64,000 bases of DNA from Rhizophagus irregularis. Its lineage: Eukaryota > Glomeromycota > Glomeromycetes > Glomerales > Glomeraceae. The DNA is taken from positions 1,862,501 to 1,926,500 of the forward strand of contig NC_089447.1 of NCBI RefSeq assembly GCF_026210795.1, given 5' to 3'. Positions within the stretch are counted from its first letter, which is position 1. Every line of letters starts with the position of its first letter. Below are positions 1-12,095 of this stretch, piece by piece. A program made the translations under genes and the position numbers. The notes beneath the pieces were generated by a model. That model did not search any database and had not been told where the DNA came from. It saw only the letters and a list, made by a program, of their open reading frames with translations.

Positions 1-61
1 CTCAATTCTTACACTGAATTGTTAGAAAAAATGAATTAACTTACATTTATGTTTCTTGTAG

Positions 62-2065
62 TTGCGTATGCTTCAATAGATTGGCATGACTTTGTTATAG
101 TGGAAACCGTAGAATTTACAGAAGCTGATGAGACTATTGATCTTCCGCCACCAATGAGTATTATGGAATTGGAAAATATGACTCTTGCTCAGAAGAAGAT
201 GGCTTCGGTTAATTTAGTAGAATCTCAGCCAGATGAGAAAGTTGGCGAAATTGATATGGAGGTTTGTACTGAATAGATGATTAAAATCGTTAATTTTTAT
301 TCTAATACCTATATATTACTTAGATGGATGATGATGTAGATATGGAAGAAGACGAGGAAGGAGAAAATGGAGACCAAGAGCAAGAATCAACTCCGGTAGT
401 AGTGGAAATCAAACCTCCGGACACTTCGGCACCAATGAAAATTGTTAAAGATTATACTCCAAAAGGTATGTCTCTTTGTAATTTATAATATTATTTAATT
501 TTGTTTTTTAATTGCTAACTTAATTTATTTATATTTTAGCGTATGCTCCTAAATCAACTGTTGACAGACCAACAGTAATTTGTCCTAGATGTAAACAGGT
601 TATACCCGTTGATGAAATGGATGATCACGTTCGCATTGAACTATTAGATCCAAAATGGAGAGAACAAAAGTTGGCGGCAGAATTAAAAAAGAAAGAATCA
701 AATTTATTGCAAGAAGGTTCGTTGTTTTTTTCTATATAGCTTCTATTTTAATCTTAAAATAATGTTTATTGTAAAATTTTCATTTTAGGTACCGACGTTG
801 CAAAGAATCTCAAGGCATTTTCTGGTTACCGATCTGACATTTTTGGCACTGAAGAAACCGAAATTGGGCGAAAAGTATGATTTTTTAGTCATGATTTAAG
901 GTTCTTTTTTTTGTGTTTAACAATAATTATTTAAATAGATTGGTGAGGAGGAAGAAAAGAAAAAACGGATCGAAAAGGAAAAAGTCGTATGGGATGGTCA
1001 CACGGCATCAATCAATATGGCTACTCAGCGTGCAGCTGCCGGTGTTTCCATCGATGAACAAATCGCTGCAATTCATAGAAGCAAAGGCTTGACAAGGTGA
1101 TTTAAATTCTCACATGAAAGATTTTACAATTACTGTTTATATGTTTATATTTTTCTCTTTTTGCATTTTAGTGATAGTGATTCTAAAATTGGACCAAAAA
1201 TTCCTCAAGCGCAAGATCAGCGTTACCAACATCCACATCAACAAGGAATGCAACATTCATCTTCGATTCAACAACCACCTATTTATTCTGGGTATCCGAC
1301 TCATTCAGCTCCGGGAATACCACCAGGTCCTCCACCTGCTCCATACCCTGGTTATGTACCTTCTTCTGCACCATTTGCCCATCAACTTCCTGGTTATATT
1401 TCACCTTTAACAACACAAGGTACAAATATAATTTCACAGCAATCCTCTCAAGCTTTTACAACTATTCCACAACAAATTCATAGACCTAACTCATCTTTAG
1501 CTATGTCAACACCAGCTCCTCCTTTACCTCCAACACCATTGGCGATGGGACAATCTTCACTAGCACCGCCAGCGCCTCCAACACCACCTCCACCTCCATC
1601 TAAAATCGGTCGAGCTGTAGACGATGAAGCGGAATTACCAGCAATGTTGAAACGACAGAAAATGGATGCTTTGGCAGGAGGAAGTCTTGTATCTGTAGAG
1701 GAATGGATAGAATCGCATCAGGTAACGTTATTGTATAAATTTAGCAATGAATATAATATTCAATATAATGTAAATATTTTCATTATCATTAGGGCCCAAT
1801 TAATGTGCAAGTTCAATGTCCAACAATTCCTGAAAAACCCGAGTGGAATTGCCACGGTCAAACTATCGTTTTAGACAATTTACCGCTTACTACATTCGTA
1901 TCCACCGTAAAGGATAGGATCGCCTCACAACTAAACTTCCCTGCAGGCAGACAGAAACTTACAATTGGAGGCGCAGTAATGAAAAATCAGCTTTCATTAG
2001 CTCATTATAATATGGAAGACGGAGATATTATTGGATTGGCTATTAAAGATCGAGGAAAGAAATAA
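62..2065 (+). CDS. SF3A1: Splicing factor 3A subunit 1 (SF3A1/Prp21), 3' part
   Basis: C-terminal part of the U2 snRNP subunit SF3A1, which helps build the pre-spliceosome in the nucleus. The 5' part, with the SURP motifs, lies before the window. I read seven exons: 62-261, 324-465, 540-716, 789-874, 939-1096, 1172-1721 and 1793-2065, all with GT-AG introns of about 60 to 75 bases and consistent phase. The first exon reads AYASIDWHDFVIVETVEF, a highly conserved SF3A1 stretch. Next come an acidic linker, the conserved blocks LLDPKWREQ and FGTEETEIGRKIGEEE, a long proline/glutamine-rich region (about 1172-1620), and a C-terminal ubiquitin-like domain ending DRGKK before TAA. The next gene converges on it with a 178-base gap. 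Identification is from remembered family conservation; very sure. Confidence 0.95.
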
Positions 2066-2243
2066 ATATTTTGTTCAACCATAATAATTGTCATAGGATG
2101 CAAATTCTTTTAATTACCAATATTTTCTTATATGTAAAATTTGGGTCAAGGTTCAATAAACTAGGAATTTATGATAATCTAAATTACATATACAATAAAT
2201 TATAATTTATATTCTTGACTATAATAAATTAGTAATATCTTGA

Positions 2244-3808
2244 CTATGAACTATATTTTTTATTTTGAACAATATAATAATTTGAATCAATAGAAATATC
2301 AGCTAGCTTCGAAATCAAATCCTTAATATCTTTTTTTCTTCTGTCATTCTGGATAGAAAAGCCACAGAAAAATCAATAAACCAAATAAATTTGTAAAGAT
2401 TGAAAATAAACATAAAATTATTTACCAATTCAGAAATCCATAATTCAAAAGCCAATGCGTTCTGTTTTTGAATAACCATTCTTTCAGATCTTTCTTGATT
2501 TACCAGATTAATACAATAACGAGAGAATTCTAATTCATTTTCCAGTTCTGGCCATTTTTTTGTAATAGAATTAATAGAATTATTGTTTTCGTCTATTTCA
2601 TTAAAACTATATTCTATTGAATTATTCAAATAGCCTGACAACTTCAACCATATCCAACCAAATGATAAAAATCTTAAATGATACCATAATGATTCATGAC
2701 CAGGATATCTTAGAATAAGATCCTTTGTAAATTGTATTTCTTTATACCAAAGAGACACAATTGAATCTGAACGACTATTTTTTTTTAAGTCTCGGTTTTG
2801 TAATTGAGTATTAATATTGATTTTATTTAGTATATCTCTTCTTGATATACCATAAAAATCACTAAAAGAATTATCATAATATTGACCTATTCTAATTAAA
2901 CACCTTTGTAAATGTTGAAATCCAGAATAATCGGAGATATTTGTTTGAACCCAGATTTTCATAATCTTTAATTCATCGACAAAAAATGACTTAGATTGTA
3001 CCGAATCAGTTTTTATGTTTAATAAAATCCAATGTCTATACGTCCAAGCATAATAATTTTTGGGGTATAATTCTGCTACACGACGAGTTATGTTGATTTC
3101 GTATTGCCATTGTGAAATATCATTAGAAGAAAAGTGTTGTTGAATTCTTAAAATTATCCATTTTCTATTTAAAATACAGGATTTTATTTCAGTAAAGTGT
3201 AATTAAAGAATCGACCTATGTTATAACTTATAATCACCTGTGAAACCAAATTGTTGAATGTTTGGTATGTTTAGGAAAAGTAAATAATAAATCAATAAAT
3301 TTCAATTCTCTTGTTGGATCAATGTGATTATCTATAATTAATTTTTTTCTTTTTATTAAATTTTAAAAAATTGTTATTACAAATTTTTGTTTACTGACAG
3401 TAAAAAATGAGAAATTGCAAGATACCTTGTATTAAGAGCTGAATAACAGTCAGCATTTATAATTACCATACATCTAGTTGAATCTTTTAACAATTTAACA
3501 GTTTCACTAGGCTTGACTTTACCATCACCACGAACGTTCATAAATATTCCATGAGCATATTTATATATTTTATCAACATATTTTAGAGGTATTCCAAGAT
3601 TCGATTCAATAAGGAGAAAGGGATAATATTCATTATTTGTTTGTATACTTTGGTATGGTAATAATCCTATTTCGAGTCTAAATTAATTATAGAAGCAAAA
3701 AAATTTTAACAAAAAGATTAAACAAGAAAGTAGTAGTAACCTACTTATTTACATTTCGTGTGTGTCTAAAATTCGATTCAATGTTGAATACAATTTTTCT
3801 ACCTCCAT
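2244..3808 (-). CDS. PTAR1-like protein (prenyltransferase alpha-subunit repeats)
   Basis: Five exons on the minus strand: 3808-3753, 3677-3426, 3348-3238, 3164-2426 and 2348-2244, giving 420 residues with all phases consistent. The protein carries prenyltransferase alpha-subunit (TPR-like) repeats: NTRKKLIIDNHID, then FHRKWIILR, then YYAWTYRHWILL, then SLWYHLRFL. This spacing and the N-x-R-K / H-R-x-W / W-x-x-R-x-W pattern match protein prenyltransferase alpha-subunit repeat-containing protein 1 (PTAR1). In animals PTAR1 pairs with RabGGTB as the Rab/SNARE geranylgeranyltransferase alpha subunit GGTase-III. The length is close to animal PTAR1 (about 400). The classical FNTA and RABGGTA alpha subunits are less likely because of the long N-terminal exon and weak canonical repeats. 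Start chosen at the first ATG that splices in frame. Function in fungi is inferred. Confidence 0.8.
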
Positions 3809-4103
3809 GCTTGAAATTGGCTAAAATGTGGATCAATTCAAATTTTTAAATCTTCGGTTTGATAATCAATCACGTGTAACCATTAAAATCGCTTTTTTAA
3901 AGGCGGCTAATCATAATTTTCGGTTAGTTCTGATTTTATGATAAACAGCGCTTTGACAAGTTTGCAACTACTTCATAAGCTTGATACTTCATCAAATTTT
4001 ATGTCACTTTGTTTAATGTCACTTTATTAAATAACTTTTTAATTACACAACTATATAATTCAGACAAGAATTATGTTAAATGCCTAAACTTTCAGAATTG
4101 TAT

Positions 4104-5780
4104 TTAATTTTTACTGCCAGATTCACCCTTCTTCTTTTCTGCGCGATCTTTGATTCTTTTTGACATCTCTTTTCGGGCGTATTCAATACGAGCTTGTAAT
4201 TCACCACGTTCTGCTAGAATCCGAATAATATTATATATAAATTGAATGAAGTTATGTTTGCGTAATGAATTCTCGCGCTAAAATTAGAAAAAGCAATTTA
4301 AATAAAGAATAAATTTAAGCGATTGAGAGAAAAAAAAGCATCAAATTATCTTTTACCTCGTATCTTTTAAATTTAACTTTTTCCATTTCAATCCTTTGTA
4401 ATAATTGATCCCTTTCTTCACTTAATTGCATTAATTCACTTGAATTATTAGTATTACTTGCATGACGCATTCGTTCATCAATTTCCCCAATTCGCGTTCG
4501 ATACACGTCTTCACGATTCTTGATAAGTGCTAATAAATTAAATCGAATTTCTGCAGATGTATAACGAGACATTCGTTCCTGTATAACAGGACGGACTTTT
4601 TCTAACCAATTGTCTCCTGTACACGGACCTGATTTAATGAATAAATAAAATTAAAAACAAACCAACCAACAAATTTATCAAAATAGCTTATCAAAAAAAA
4701 AAGAAAAAGGAAAAAAAACTGAATTTTTACCCAAATTCACTGGTCCATTACTTAAACCATCTAACTCATATAAAGCCCCTTGAACAGGAACATACGAGAT
4801 AAAATGGAAAATATCTTCCTTTTCAGACGAAGATTGGTCAGTTTGGTCCAAAAAGAACGGATCGGAACGAGCAAAGCTATTATGTACACCCCGAATAAGT
4901 TCACTATTGGTAATTGCTAAGCCTTTATCCTATAAAGAAATTTAAACAAAAATCAATAAGCAAGTACTCTTAATAAAAATAAATAAATAAAATAAATAAA
5001 TAACAACATAATACAAAACTAAAATTGACTTACATACGGATCAAATAATCTAGTGAAATCTTTAAAATTATCTAATTCGGCACCTAAATCAATCGTAGGA
5101 CAATTCAATAAAATAGACAAAATGGCTTGAGTAGCACATGCATTATTAATAACCTGTAAAAAACAATTTTATTTTCTTTAAATAAAAAAAATGGAATATA
5201 TGATAAATCAAGTTGGATATAATCGTATCAAGAATATTACTTGTTTTGCAAAGTATACATTTTCATCAACACTAAGATCTGCTTCTGGATGTAACCTAGA
5301 ACTGTCATTACCGCCTTGCCACTTGAAAAGAAAAATTAAACCATAAACTGGTCTTACAATTGTTTAGAATAAGTGAAATTCGGACAAAAATTTTAATATA
5401 ATAGTACTTACAAAATTAATAAACTATCGAGGTAAAACGTGTGTATAATAAACATACTTTAATTCTTCTAACGTTTGATCGTCTAAGCTCCAGACCTCTT
5501 CGACTTGTGTCCCTTGTACATTAAAGGCTCTAATTAATTCAGTGAATACACCTATAAATTGAAAGCGTTATTAAATATCAAATTTGAAAGTGCTTGAAAA
5601 GAGTATAGGAAATAAAGTGGAAATGGGCGAAAGAGAAAAAATACCCTTATAAAAAGAAGAATAGTTCAAATCAATTGTTAGCGATTTTAATTTAACTAGA
5701 AATTTTGCTTCAAATAAATAAGTAACCAAATTTCTTACTGGATCCGATTCGATTAAGCACCATTGACCTGCATCAGACAT
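4104..5780 (-). CDS. UCHL5: Ubiquitin C-terminal hydrolase UCH37/UCHL5
   Basis: Peptidase C12 deubiquitinase that edits ubiquitin chains on the proteasome (with Rpn13) or in INO80. Exons: 5780-5739, 5551-5458, 5352-5241, 5153-5034, 4929-4731, 4628-4357 and 4277-4104. The N terminus reads [12 protein letters not shown], then [14 protein letters not shown] and YGLIFLFKW. The catalytic cysteine is in NNACATQA (exon 4), the histidine in EDIFHFISY and the aspartate in LYELDGL (exon 5). The C-terminal extension typical of UCH37 is present ([12 protein letters not shown], a coiled-coil segment, then RKHNFIQFI). Oddity: joining exon 1 (ends CCA before GTAAGA) to exon 2 (after ATAG) leaves the reading frame one nucleotide short of the conserved DPGVF; all later junctions are in phase. 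With that base the product would be about 337 residues, close to animal UCHL5. Family call very sure; integrity of junction 1 uncertain. Confidence 0.93.
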
Positions 5781-6052
5781 CTTTGTAGTATAAACGCGGA
5801 GAGAAAATTGTTTAAAAATGTGATTACTGAAGTTGTGATTATGACGCGAATCTTCATTATTACATAATTTTTGTATAACATCTATCTTGCATGACGATGT
5901 GATACAGATTTAACATGGGTGAAGCGCCACTTGAGGCACGGGCTGATAATGCTTTATATTTATATATATTTACGTGATCATTGTGAAAAATTCTGTCAAA
6001 AATTTACTTTATTTAACCTACGCGAAGTTAATATTTCTTTTCTTGACATAAT
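5781..6052. promoter_or_regulatory. Shared divergent promoter interval, UCH37 / exonuclease gene
   Basis: 272 bases separate the start codons of two divergently transcribed genes, so both promoters must lie here or inside the genes. A TATA-like stretch (TATATTTATATATATT) lies near 5955-5970. No other motif is clear. Confidence 0.4.
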
Positions 6053-7199
6053 ATGTCAGAAGTCCAATTGTATCAATATCACCTTGTTGTAAAACATTGG
6101 AAAGGTAATAAAAATGCAAACATTGAACAATTTTTTAATGCTTCCCACTTTTTTGCTAACCACCCGACATTGGAGTTCTTCCTTGGTAAGTGACTATAAT
6201 TATACAAGGCTGTTTGTACTTGCAGAATTTTAATGTTTTATGTAACGTTATTTCATTAATTTTATAAATATATATTTTTAAGGTATAGAAAGTAAAAATA
6301 ATGAGGATTACCAAGTTTTGCTATTATCTGAGGACTCTGTAAAATCTCTTCATACAGAATTAGAAAATTTTACTTCCTCGAAACTTTCAATGATACCAAA
6401 ATTTCAGAATGTCACTTATAAAAAGGTTAAATCTACTTTTATTGATTCATCACAAGCTTTCAATAAAATCAATAAAGAAATTAAAAAATTTAATAAACAA
6501 AGTAAAGCGGATAGTAAACTCCGTAAGATGAAAGAACAATGGGAAAAAGCACAAAATATGGTCAAGACAAAAAAATACTTTTTCGTAGCAGTGGATGTTG
6601 AAAGCTATGAACGAGATCACTCTTGCATCTTGGAAGTCGGATGGAGCATGTTCGACTCGAAAAGCGAGAAATTTATGGATCGACATTTTTGTGCAACTGA
6701 ATATAAGCATCTGAAAAATGGTCAATTTGTTCCGGATAGGAAGGATAGATTTAATTTTGGAGAAACTGTATGGGAAAGTTTAACAAACATTCGTGGTGAG
6801 ATTATAAAAGATTTAACGGGAGAAAATGAAAAAGGCAATGTTGTCTTTGTTGGACATGATGTTCAAATGGATGTCAAGTATTTGGAGAGTATGAAAGTTA
6901 ATGTTGAAGAAGTCATTAATCCCGCAGCATATTTTGATACAGCAGAAATGAATGCAGCAAGAGTTGGAAAGCCAAATCAGCGAATCGGTTTGGGAAAATT
7001 GTTAGATGAGCTTGATATAGAAAATTATTGTTTGCATAATGCAGGTACGTATTTAAATAATTTCTTGTAATATTTTCTTCAAAGTAATTCATGTTTATAT
7101 TTATAATTTTTAGGGAACGATGCACATTATACATTATGCCTATTTCTTGAGTTATGCAAATTACCTCTTCAATCACCTGAAGAATCCAGCTCTGATTGA
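6053..7199 (+). CDS. DEDDh exonuclease-like protein, Gfd2/YDR514C family
   Basis: Three exons (6053-6185, 6283-7044, 7114-7199), all in phase, giving 326 residues and ending in TGA. After an N-terminal region of about 160 residues rich in lysine and predicted helix, an RNase H-fold exonuclease domain follows. DVES supplies the first acidic pair (D-x-E), GHDVQMDVKYL the middle aspartate block, and HNAGNDAHYTL the H-x(4)-D pair. This is the DEDDh pattern of the fungal Gfd2/YDR514C C-terminal domain, related to QIP-type exonucleases in RNA silencing. Substrate unknown; RNA or DNA 3'-5' exonuclease activity is inferred from the motifs. The start is the first ATG, and the exon-1 residues run smoothly into the domain. 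It converges with the LMW phosphatase gene (162-base gap). Confidence 0.8.
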
Positions 7200-7361
7200 A
7201 AGTTTGAGGTTAAAAATATATTATATTACAACATTATAATTCTTTAATATGTAAAATTTTTTGAGAAAAAAAAATTTATAAATTTTTTTTTTTTTAATTG
7301 ATCATTAAACTATATAATGAAATAAATTCTTAAATAAATGCAAATTAGCAAATCCTGGTTT

Positions 7362-8298
7362 CTATTCCAAATTTAAACTTTTTATAAAAGCTTCTGAACA
7401 TCTGGTTACTTGTTGAAAATTTTTTTCAAATCCGTCGATTCCTCCGTAATATGGATCTACAACAAAGGAAATGTTAAAAAATTTTTAATTACAAGAACAC
7501 TTTGAAAGTAAGTACCTCGAATTATATGTTCTCCTTGGGGATCATATTCACCAAATAATTTAACTTAAAAATCAATATATCTTAATGTCAATTCAACATA
7601 TATGTATATATAAAAAGAAAATTAAATTTAAATCGGTATTACTGATTGCTTTTGATCCCTTCGGTTGTATATCCTTCAGATCAGCTAAATTAGATTTATC
7701 CATACAAAGTATATAATCAAACTCTCCAAAATCTTGCGTTACAACCTTAGGGAAGAATGTATATATTATATATTAGAATGTTAAAAATTAAAAAGTAAAT
7801 TTGAAAATATTTAACCTGTCTTGCATAATGATCTATAATTATGCCATATTGTTTACATGTTTGAGCCGAACGATAATCAGATGATGCACCTAAAAAAAAA
7901 ATACATGAACCATTAAGCAATGATCCTTTTGCGCGAACCTAAAATGAAGTATTTATAACTTACCAACATGAAAACCTGCAGTACCCGCACTATCAATTCT
8001 GAACTGAGACTCTAAACCCTTTTTCTTAACAGTATGTGCAAATACTGCTTCGGCCATGGGGCTAAATGATGATAAAAGCCCTTAATAATCAAACAAATAG
8101 TATTTTATTTAAAAAACAACAAAGCTTTATACCTTCTACAAATATTGCCTATTTCGAAAAAAGCGACGAAATGCAGAAAAATATTTTAATAAAAAACGCA
8201 ACCATAATTTGTACGATTAAAAAGAATTGAGTAAAGTTATCTAATATCTATCTGCTAGTACCTAGACACACAAATAGTACATTAATTTTTTCTGACAT
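7362..8298 (-). CDS. Low molecular weight protein tyrosine phosphatase
   Basis: Cytosolic LMW-PTP (Ltp1/Stp1/ACP1 family), which removes phosphate from tyrosine residues. Seven exons: 8298-8262, 8148-8133, 8061-7964, 7889-7816, 7745-7643, 7563-7516 and 7456-7362, giving 156 residues, the usual family length. The signature P-loop C-x5-R-S is spread over three exons: FVCLG (exon 1/2 junction), NICR (exon 2, only 16 bases) and SPMAEA (exon 3). IDSAGT follows, and the catalytic acid lies in DPYYGG (exon 7). All phases close only with the 16-base exon included. Very sure of family; the precise substrate is unknown. Confidence 0.92.
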
Positions 8299-9894
8299 TT
8301 TAAAAAGAGAGAGCGTCAAATTTACCCATTTTGAGTAAATCGTAATTCATTTATTTCATAATGATCGATCGACCGATCCATTAAAAAAATTTCCGTAGAA
8401 CCAGTTTTACTAGTCAACAACAAATAAAAAAATTTCAGGTTAGTAGTATTTTGCTATATTTGTTATAATCAATTTCTTCCAAACTTTGAACAACAAACAT
8501 GAATTGAACCCGAGTCTTTTATCTAATACATTCAAATTATTTAGAATTTGGTCCAAACTAGCTTATCACGATATTTATCATCTTGCATTATAATAATGCT
8601 ATTTGTTTTCAGTTTTTAAATTCATCCCATAGCATTGTTATAGTATGACAACCAAAAGTAGTTCTAGCTCTAATGGAATTGTGGCCTAAATTTGATTAAG
8701 TTTATCATAATAAAAATATCTGGCAAATACATCAGAATAATATTTTATTCCGCATCAATATTTTTAAAAAAAAAGTCGCGATACAACTCTATGAGTATTA
8801 CGGTATATGAATAAAACATAAATAAAATAAAAGGACAATAAGACTTATTTCCAACTTCTATAAAATATCAACTAAACCAAAATCAATAAAATAATAAATA
8901 AATCAATAAAGGAAATTTCTTAATCATATCTTGTCCAATATATTTTCATTTCGTGTAAAAAGTAGTGTTTACTGTTCAATAAATTGTTACAGAAAGATTT
9001 CCAAAAATTGTTCATAATTGTTAGATTTAAAACTTTCTTACGAAGCCATAAAATGCTTATTTAGTGAATCCTTTAGCAGTAACTCTTAGTACTCAAATTA
9101 ATAATTCCCAGATTTTACATTTCGGACTATGTATTAATTAGTATAATACTGTATATCACGGGCCAAAGTACACCAGGTATGTTGCAAATTTTGGAGGTTT
9201 TTTGCTTAAAACCATGCCGTGATATATGCTAATAAAATTGTTGGATTATTACTGGAATACTAGTAGTTTAATCATAATAATATATAATTCGTAAATTTAT
9301 TTGGTATTATTTTAAAAAATGTTAAAAATAATATTTATGATCTTAGAAATAAATTACTATAATTTTGAAGGCTATATAAAAAAAATTTTTTATCAACAAA
9401 TTATCACATATTTATATATTATATTTGGAACATAAAAAATGGCTTTAACATTTATATATAAATTTATCTTAAATTTTCTTTTTACTAGTAAGTAATTTTA
9501 CCAATCTCTTAATTACCTTTTCAATATGTAATTTTATCTCACAAATCTAGAAATTGATTTATGTAAAATGGCTATAAAACTGATTTTATTGCTTTTATAA
9601 TGATTTATCTCTACTAGAAGTAGATAGAATTTTATCTAATCTAAACAAATTTTTTAAAATTTTAAAATTTAATAATTCTGTTAATATTTATTTATTGCTA
9701 TTTTCAAATTAGTGTAACCTTCTGCATGTCACCCCCTAAGAAAATTAGTTTTTGCAAATGTGAAAAACCCAGAATTTTTCTGAATAACTTTGTAGAAAAG
9801 ATCTAATTACTAGTAATTTTTAAAGGAAATCTCAGGAAATTTTCAATTATTCAAATAGTTTGCATAAGTAAATGATAAAATTTTGTATAATATA
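8299..9894. other. A/T-rich intergenic stretch, no gene seen
   Basis: No coding potential beyond chance. On the minus strand about 8503-8575 there is a tRNA-like hint (a GGTTCAATTC B-box-like motif, with AGCTAGTTTGG about 60 bases ahead of it), too weak to call a tRNA or SINE. A 75-base perfect-ended hairpin element lies at 9152-9226. The right edge abuts the pogo transposon. Confidence 0.5.
9152..9226. repeat. Small inverted-repeat element (75 bases)
   Basis: Starts TATATCACGG and ends with its exact reverse complement CCGTGATATA. The internal stretch CAAATTTTGGAGGTTT recurs near 12210-12228, so this looks like a fragment of a dispersed family. Too short to classify. Confidence 0.4.
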
Positions 9895-9919
9895 CAGTCG
9901 CCACTGGTTATAATGAACC
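9895..9919 (+). repeat. Left terminal inverted repeat of pogo element
   Basis: Begins CAGTCGCCACTGG. It matches the right end over 25 bases with three mismatches (positions 6, 14 and 20). Confidence 0.9.
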
Positions 9920-10207
9920 TGTTTATACCGAAGACTGTTTGTACTGAACCAAGTTCCACAGAACCGATTTTTCTATAATTAATCACACTGGATGTAACGA
10001 AATCACATAATAAATTACCATATATCGCATCTGAACTTATTGTAACCAGCCCAAGTATATCAATTACATATTTAATATAACGAACTGTCACGTGACTTTA
10101 ATTAATAATATAAAAGTATGAACACGTTATCATTAGTCGCGTTGTACGGTTTTACTAGAAAAATTTTTTTCCGTTTAGTTTCGGATAAATTTTCAAAAAT
10201 ACCGATA

Positions 10208-11871
10208 ATGTCAACAAAAAGAAAGAGAGTTAACCTTTCCGCTGGTCAAAAGCGCGAGATTTGTGAAATGAAGGAAAGAGATCTGTGCATTCAAAATGTT
10301 GAACTTGCGCAAAAATATAACGTTGGAAAGTCAACAATTACTGACATTTTGAAAGAGAGTGAACGTTGGCTTACAATTACAGAAAGTCAAGGGAAAGTTA
10401 AAAAATTTCGTGGACCAAAGTGGCCTCAACTTGAAGACGCGCTCGGCCTTTGGGTTGATAATGCACTTAATACTAAACAAGATATTGATGGCAATATCTT
10501 AAAAATAAAGGCAAGTTATTTTGCTGAACAGTTTTCTATAGAAGATTTTCATCATTCAGAGGGTTAGTTAGGTGGCTTTAAAAAACGGCATGGTTTGCGT
10601 CAGTTTAAAAAGCAGGGTGAGGCTGAAATTGCACCTTCTGCTGAATCAATAGAAAGAGATCGTCTTGCTCTTCAGCAGTTCCTTACAACTTATAATCCTG
10701 AAGACATTTGGAATGGCGATGAAACTGGCCTATTCTGGAAAATGGAACCTTCTAGAGTTTTAGCACGCAATTCTTTATCAGGCCATAAAAAAGAAAAATC
10801 CCGAGTTACAATATTTTGTGCAACAAATGTAACTGGTAGTGAAAAAATGACATTAACCTTTATTCATAAATACAAAACACCTCGTGTCATGAAAAATATT
10901 AATCATAAAAATCTTTCAGTTCATTATTTTTGGAATAAAAAAGCATGGATGCAAGTTAGCATTTTCAATGATATTCTCCTTAAACTCAATGAAATAATGA
11001 GAAGAAAAAATCGAAAAATTGTTTTTTTAGTTGATAACGCTCCAGTACATATTATTTTAGATGAAACTCAAGAAAAGTTGGATAGTATAGATGTAAAATT
11101 CCTTCCACCAAACACTACTACTAAACTTCAACCTTGTGATGCAGGAATAATTCATTCATTCAAGTGCCATTACAACCGTCTCTTTCTTCAAAATCAGATT
11201 AATGCATATGATGATGTGCAGGATGGTATTGTGGAAGAACTTGCAGATTATACTATTTATGATGCTCTCCAGAATGCGGCTGAAGCATGGTCAATGGTAA
11301 CTTCTCAAACTATCTCAAACTGTTGGAAGAAAACAGGTATCCTCCCACAAAGTGATGAATTTGAAGAATTTTCTGATGATAATGATTCGGTACTTTCTGA
11401 TAGGTATAAATTTTTTTAATATATTTGAATTTTAAATATTTTTAATTAACTCTTAAAATCAATTCTTTTTTTAGTTTTGATATAGAAATCAATGAACTTG
11501 AGGTGTTGATTTCTCAGTTTCCAAAAAGTGATTTTAATGCATATGAATATCTTCATATTGAGGACGAGATACTAGAGGGTGGGCTTACTGATCATGAAAT
11601 AGTTGATACTATTCGAAATGCAAATAGAGAAGAGGAAAATGTGGTAGATGAGATTGAATTAACACATATAATGGAGAAAATAAGTCCAACAGAGGTAGAA
11701 AAGGCTATAGATAAAACCATAAGATTTTTATATGAACAAGGACCAGAATTCGGGGAAGTAAATGAAGAGTTGAAAATTTTAAGAAGATTGCATAAAAAAG
11801 TGAAGGTATTGATTGTAAAAAATTTAAAACAGATTGATCTTCATTACTTTCGATACGATAATGTTATTTGA
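10208..11871 (+). pseudogene. Pogo/Tigger transposase, one in-frame stop
   Basis: Transposase for the surrounding element. N terminus: psq/CENP-B-type helix-turn-helix (KRKRVNLSAGQKREI, then NVGKSTITDIL), followed by the second CENP-B DNA-binding domain (ALGLWVDNAL to FKKRHGL). The catalytic core has the three aspartates in WNGDETGLFWK, FLVDNAPVH and LQPCDAGIIHSFK, the DDxD arrangement of pogo/Tigger. TAG at 10565-10567 interrupts the frame inside the second DNA-binding domain, where family members usually have tryptophan; the same frame continues afterwards. A GT-AG intron (about 11405-11475) joins the core to an acidic C-terminal exon ending at 11871. The start at 10208 (MSTKRKR) is preferred over the in-frame ATG at 10118, because homology begins there. 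Confidence 0.88.
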
Positions 11872-12070
11872 ATAAACGTTAAAGTTAATATTGTTGCACA
11901 AAATTAAATAAAATTGTATTACTATAGTACGTTATAAAATTAAAATAATTATAAAATATCATGATCTATAATTTTATTGGATAAAATTTATATACCGAAC
12001 AGTTCGGTATATAACATAAATATTACATATCGAATTCATTATATACCGAACCAAATCTCTTGGAACGGAA

Positions 12071-12095
12071 GGTTCGTTATAGCCAGTGGTGACTG
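12071..12095 (-). repeat. Right terminal inverted repeat of pogo element
   Basis: Read on the minus strand it begins CAGTCACCACTGG and pairs with the left end, 22 of 25 bases; TA follows immediately outside. Confidence 0.9.

Larger units (their letters stand above)
9895..12095 (+). mobile_element. Pogo/Tigger-type Tc1-mariner DNA transposon
   Basis: A 2201-base element with terminal inverted repeats beginning CAGTC, flanked on both sides by TA (9893-9894 and 12096-12097), the target duplication expected for this superfamily. It encodes one transposase reading + with a CENP-B-type DNA-binding region and a DDD catalytic core. Subterminal sequences repeat the motif TATACCGAA, including a palindrome near 11995-12007. 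Only one nonsense change is obvious, so the insertion looks young or recently active. Confidence 0.92.

Noticed and set aside
8503-8575. tRNA gene on the minus strand
   Set aside because: Only a B-box-like GGTTCAATTC and a weak A-box-like motif; no plausible acceptor stem or anticodon arm found.
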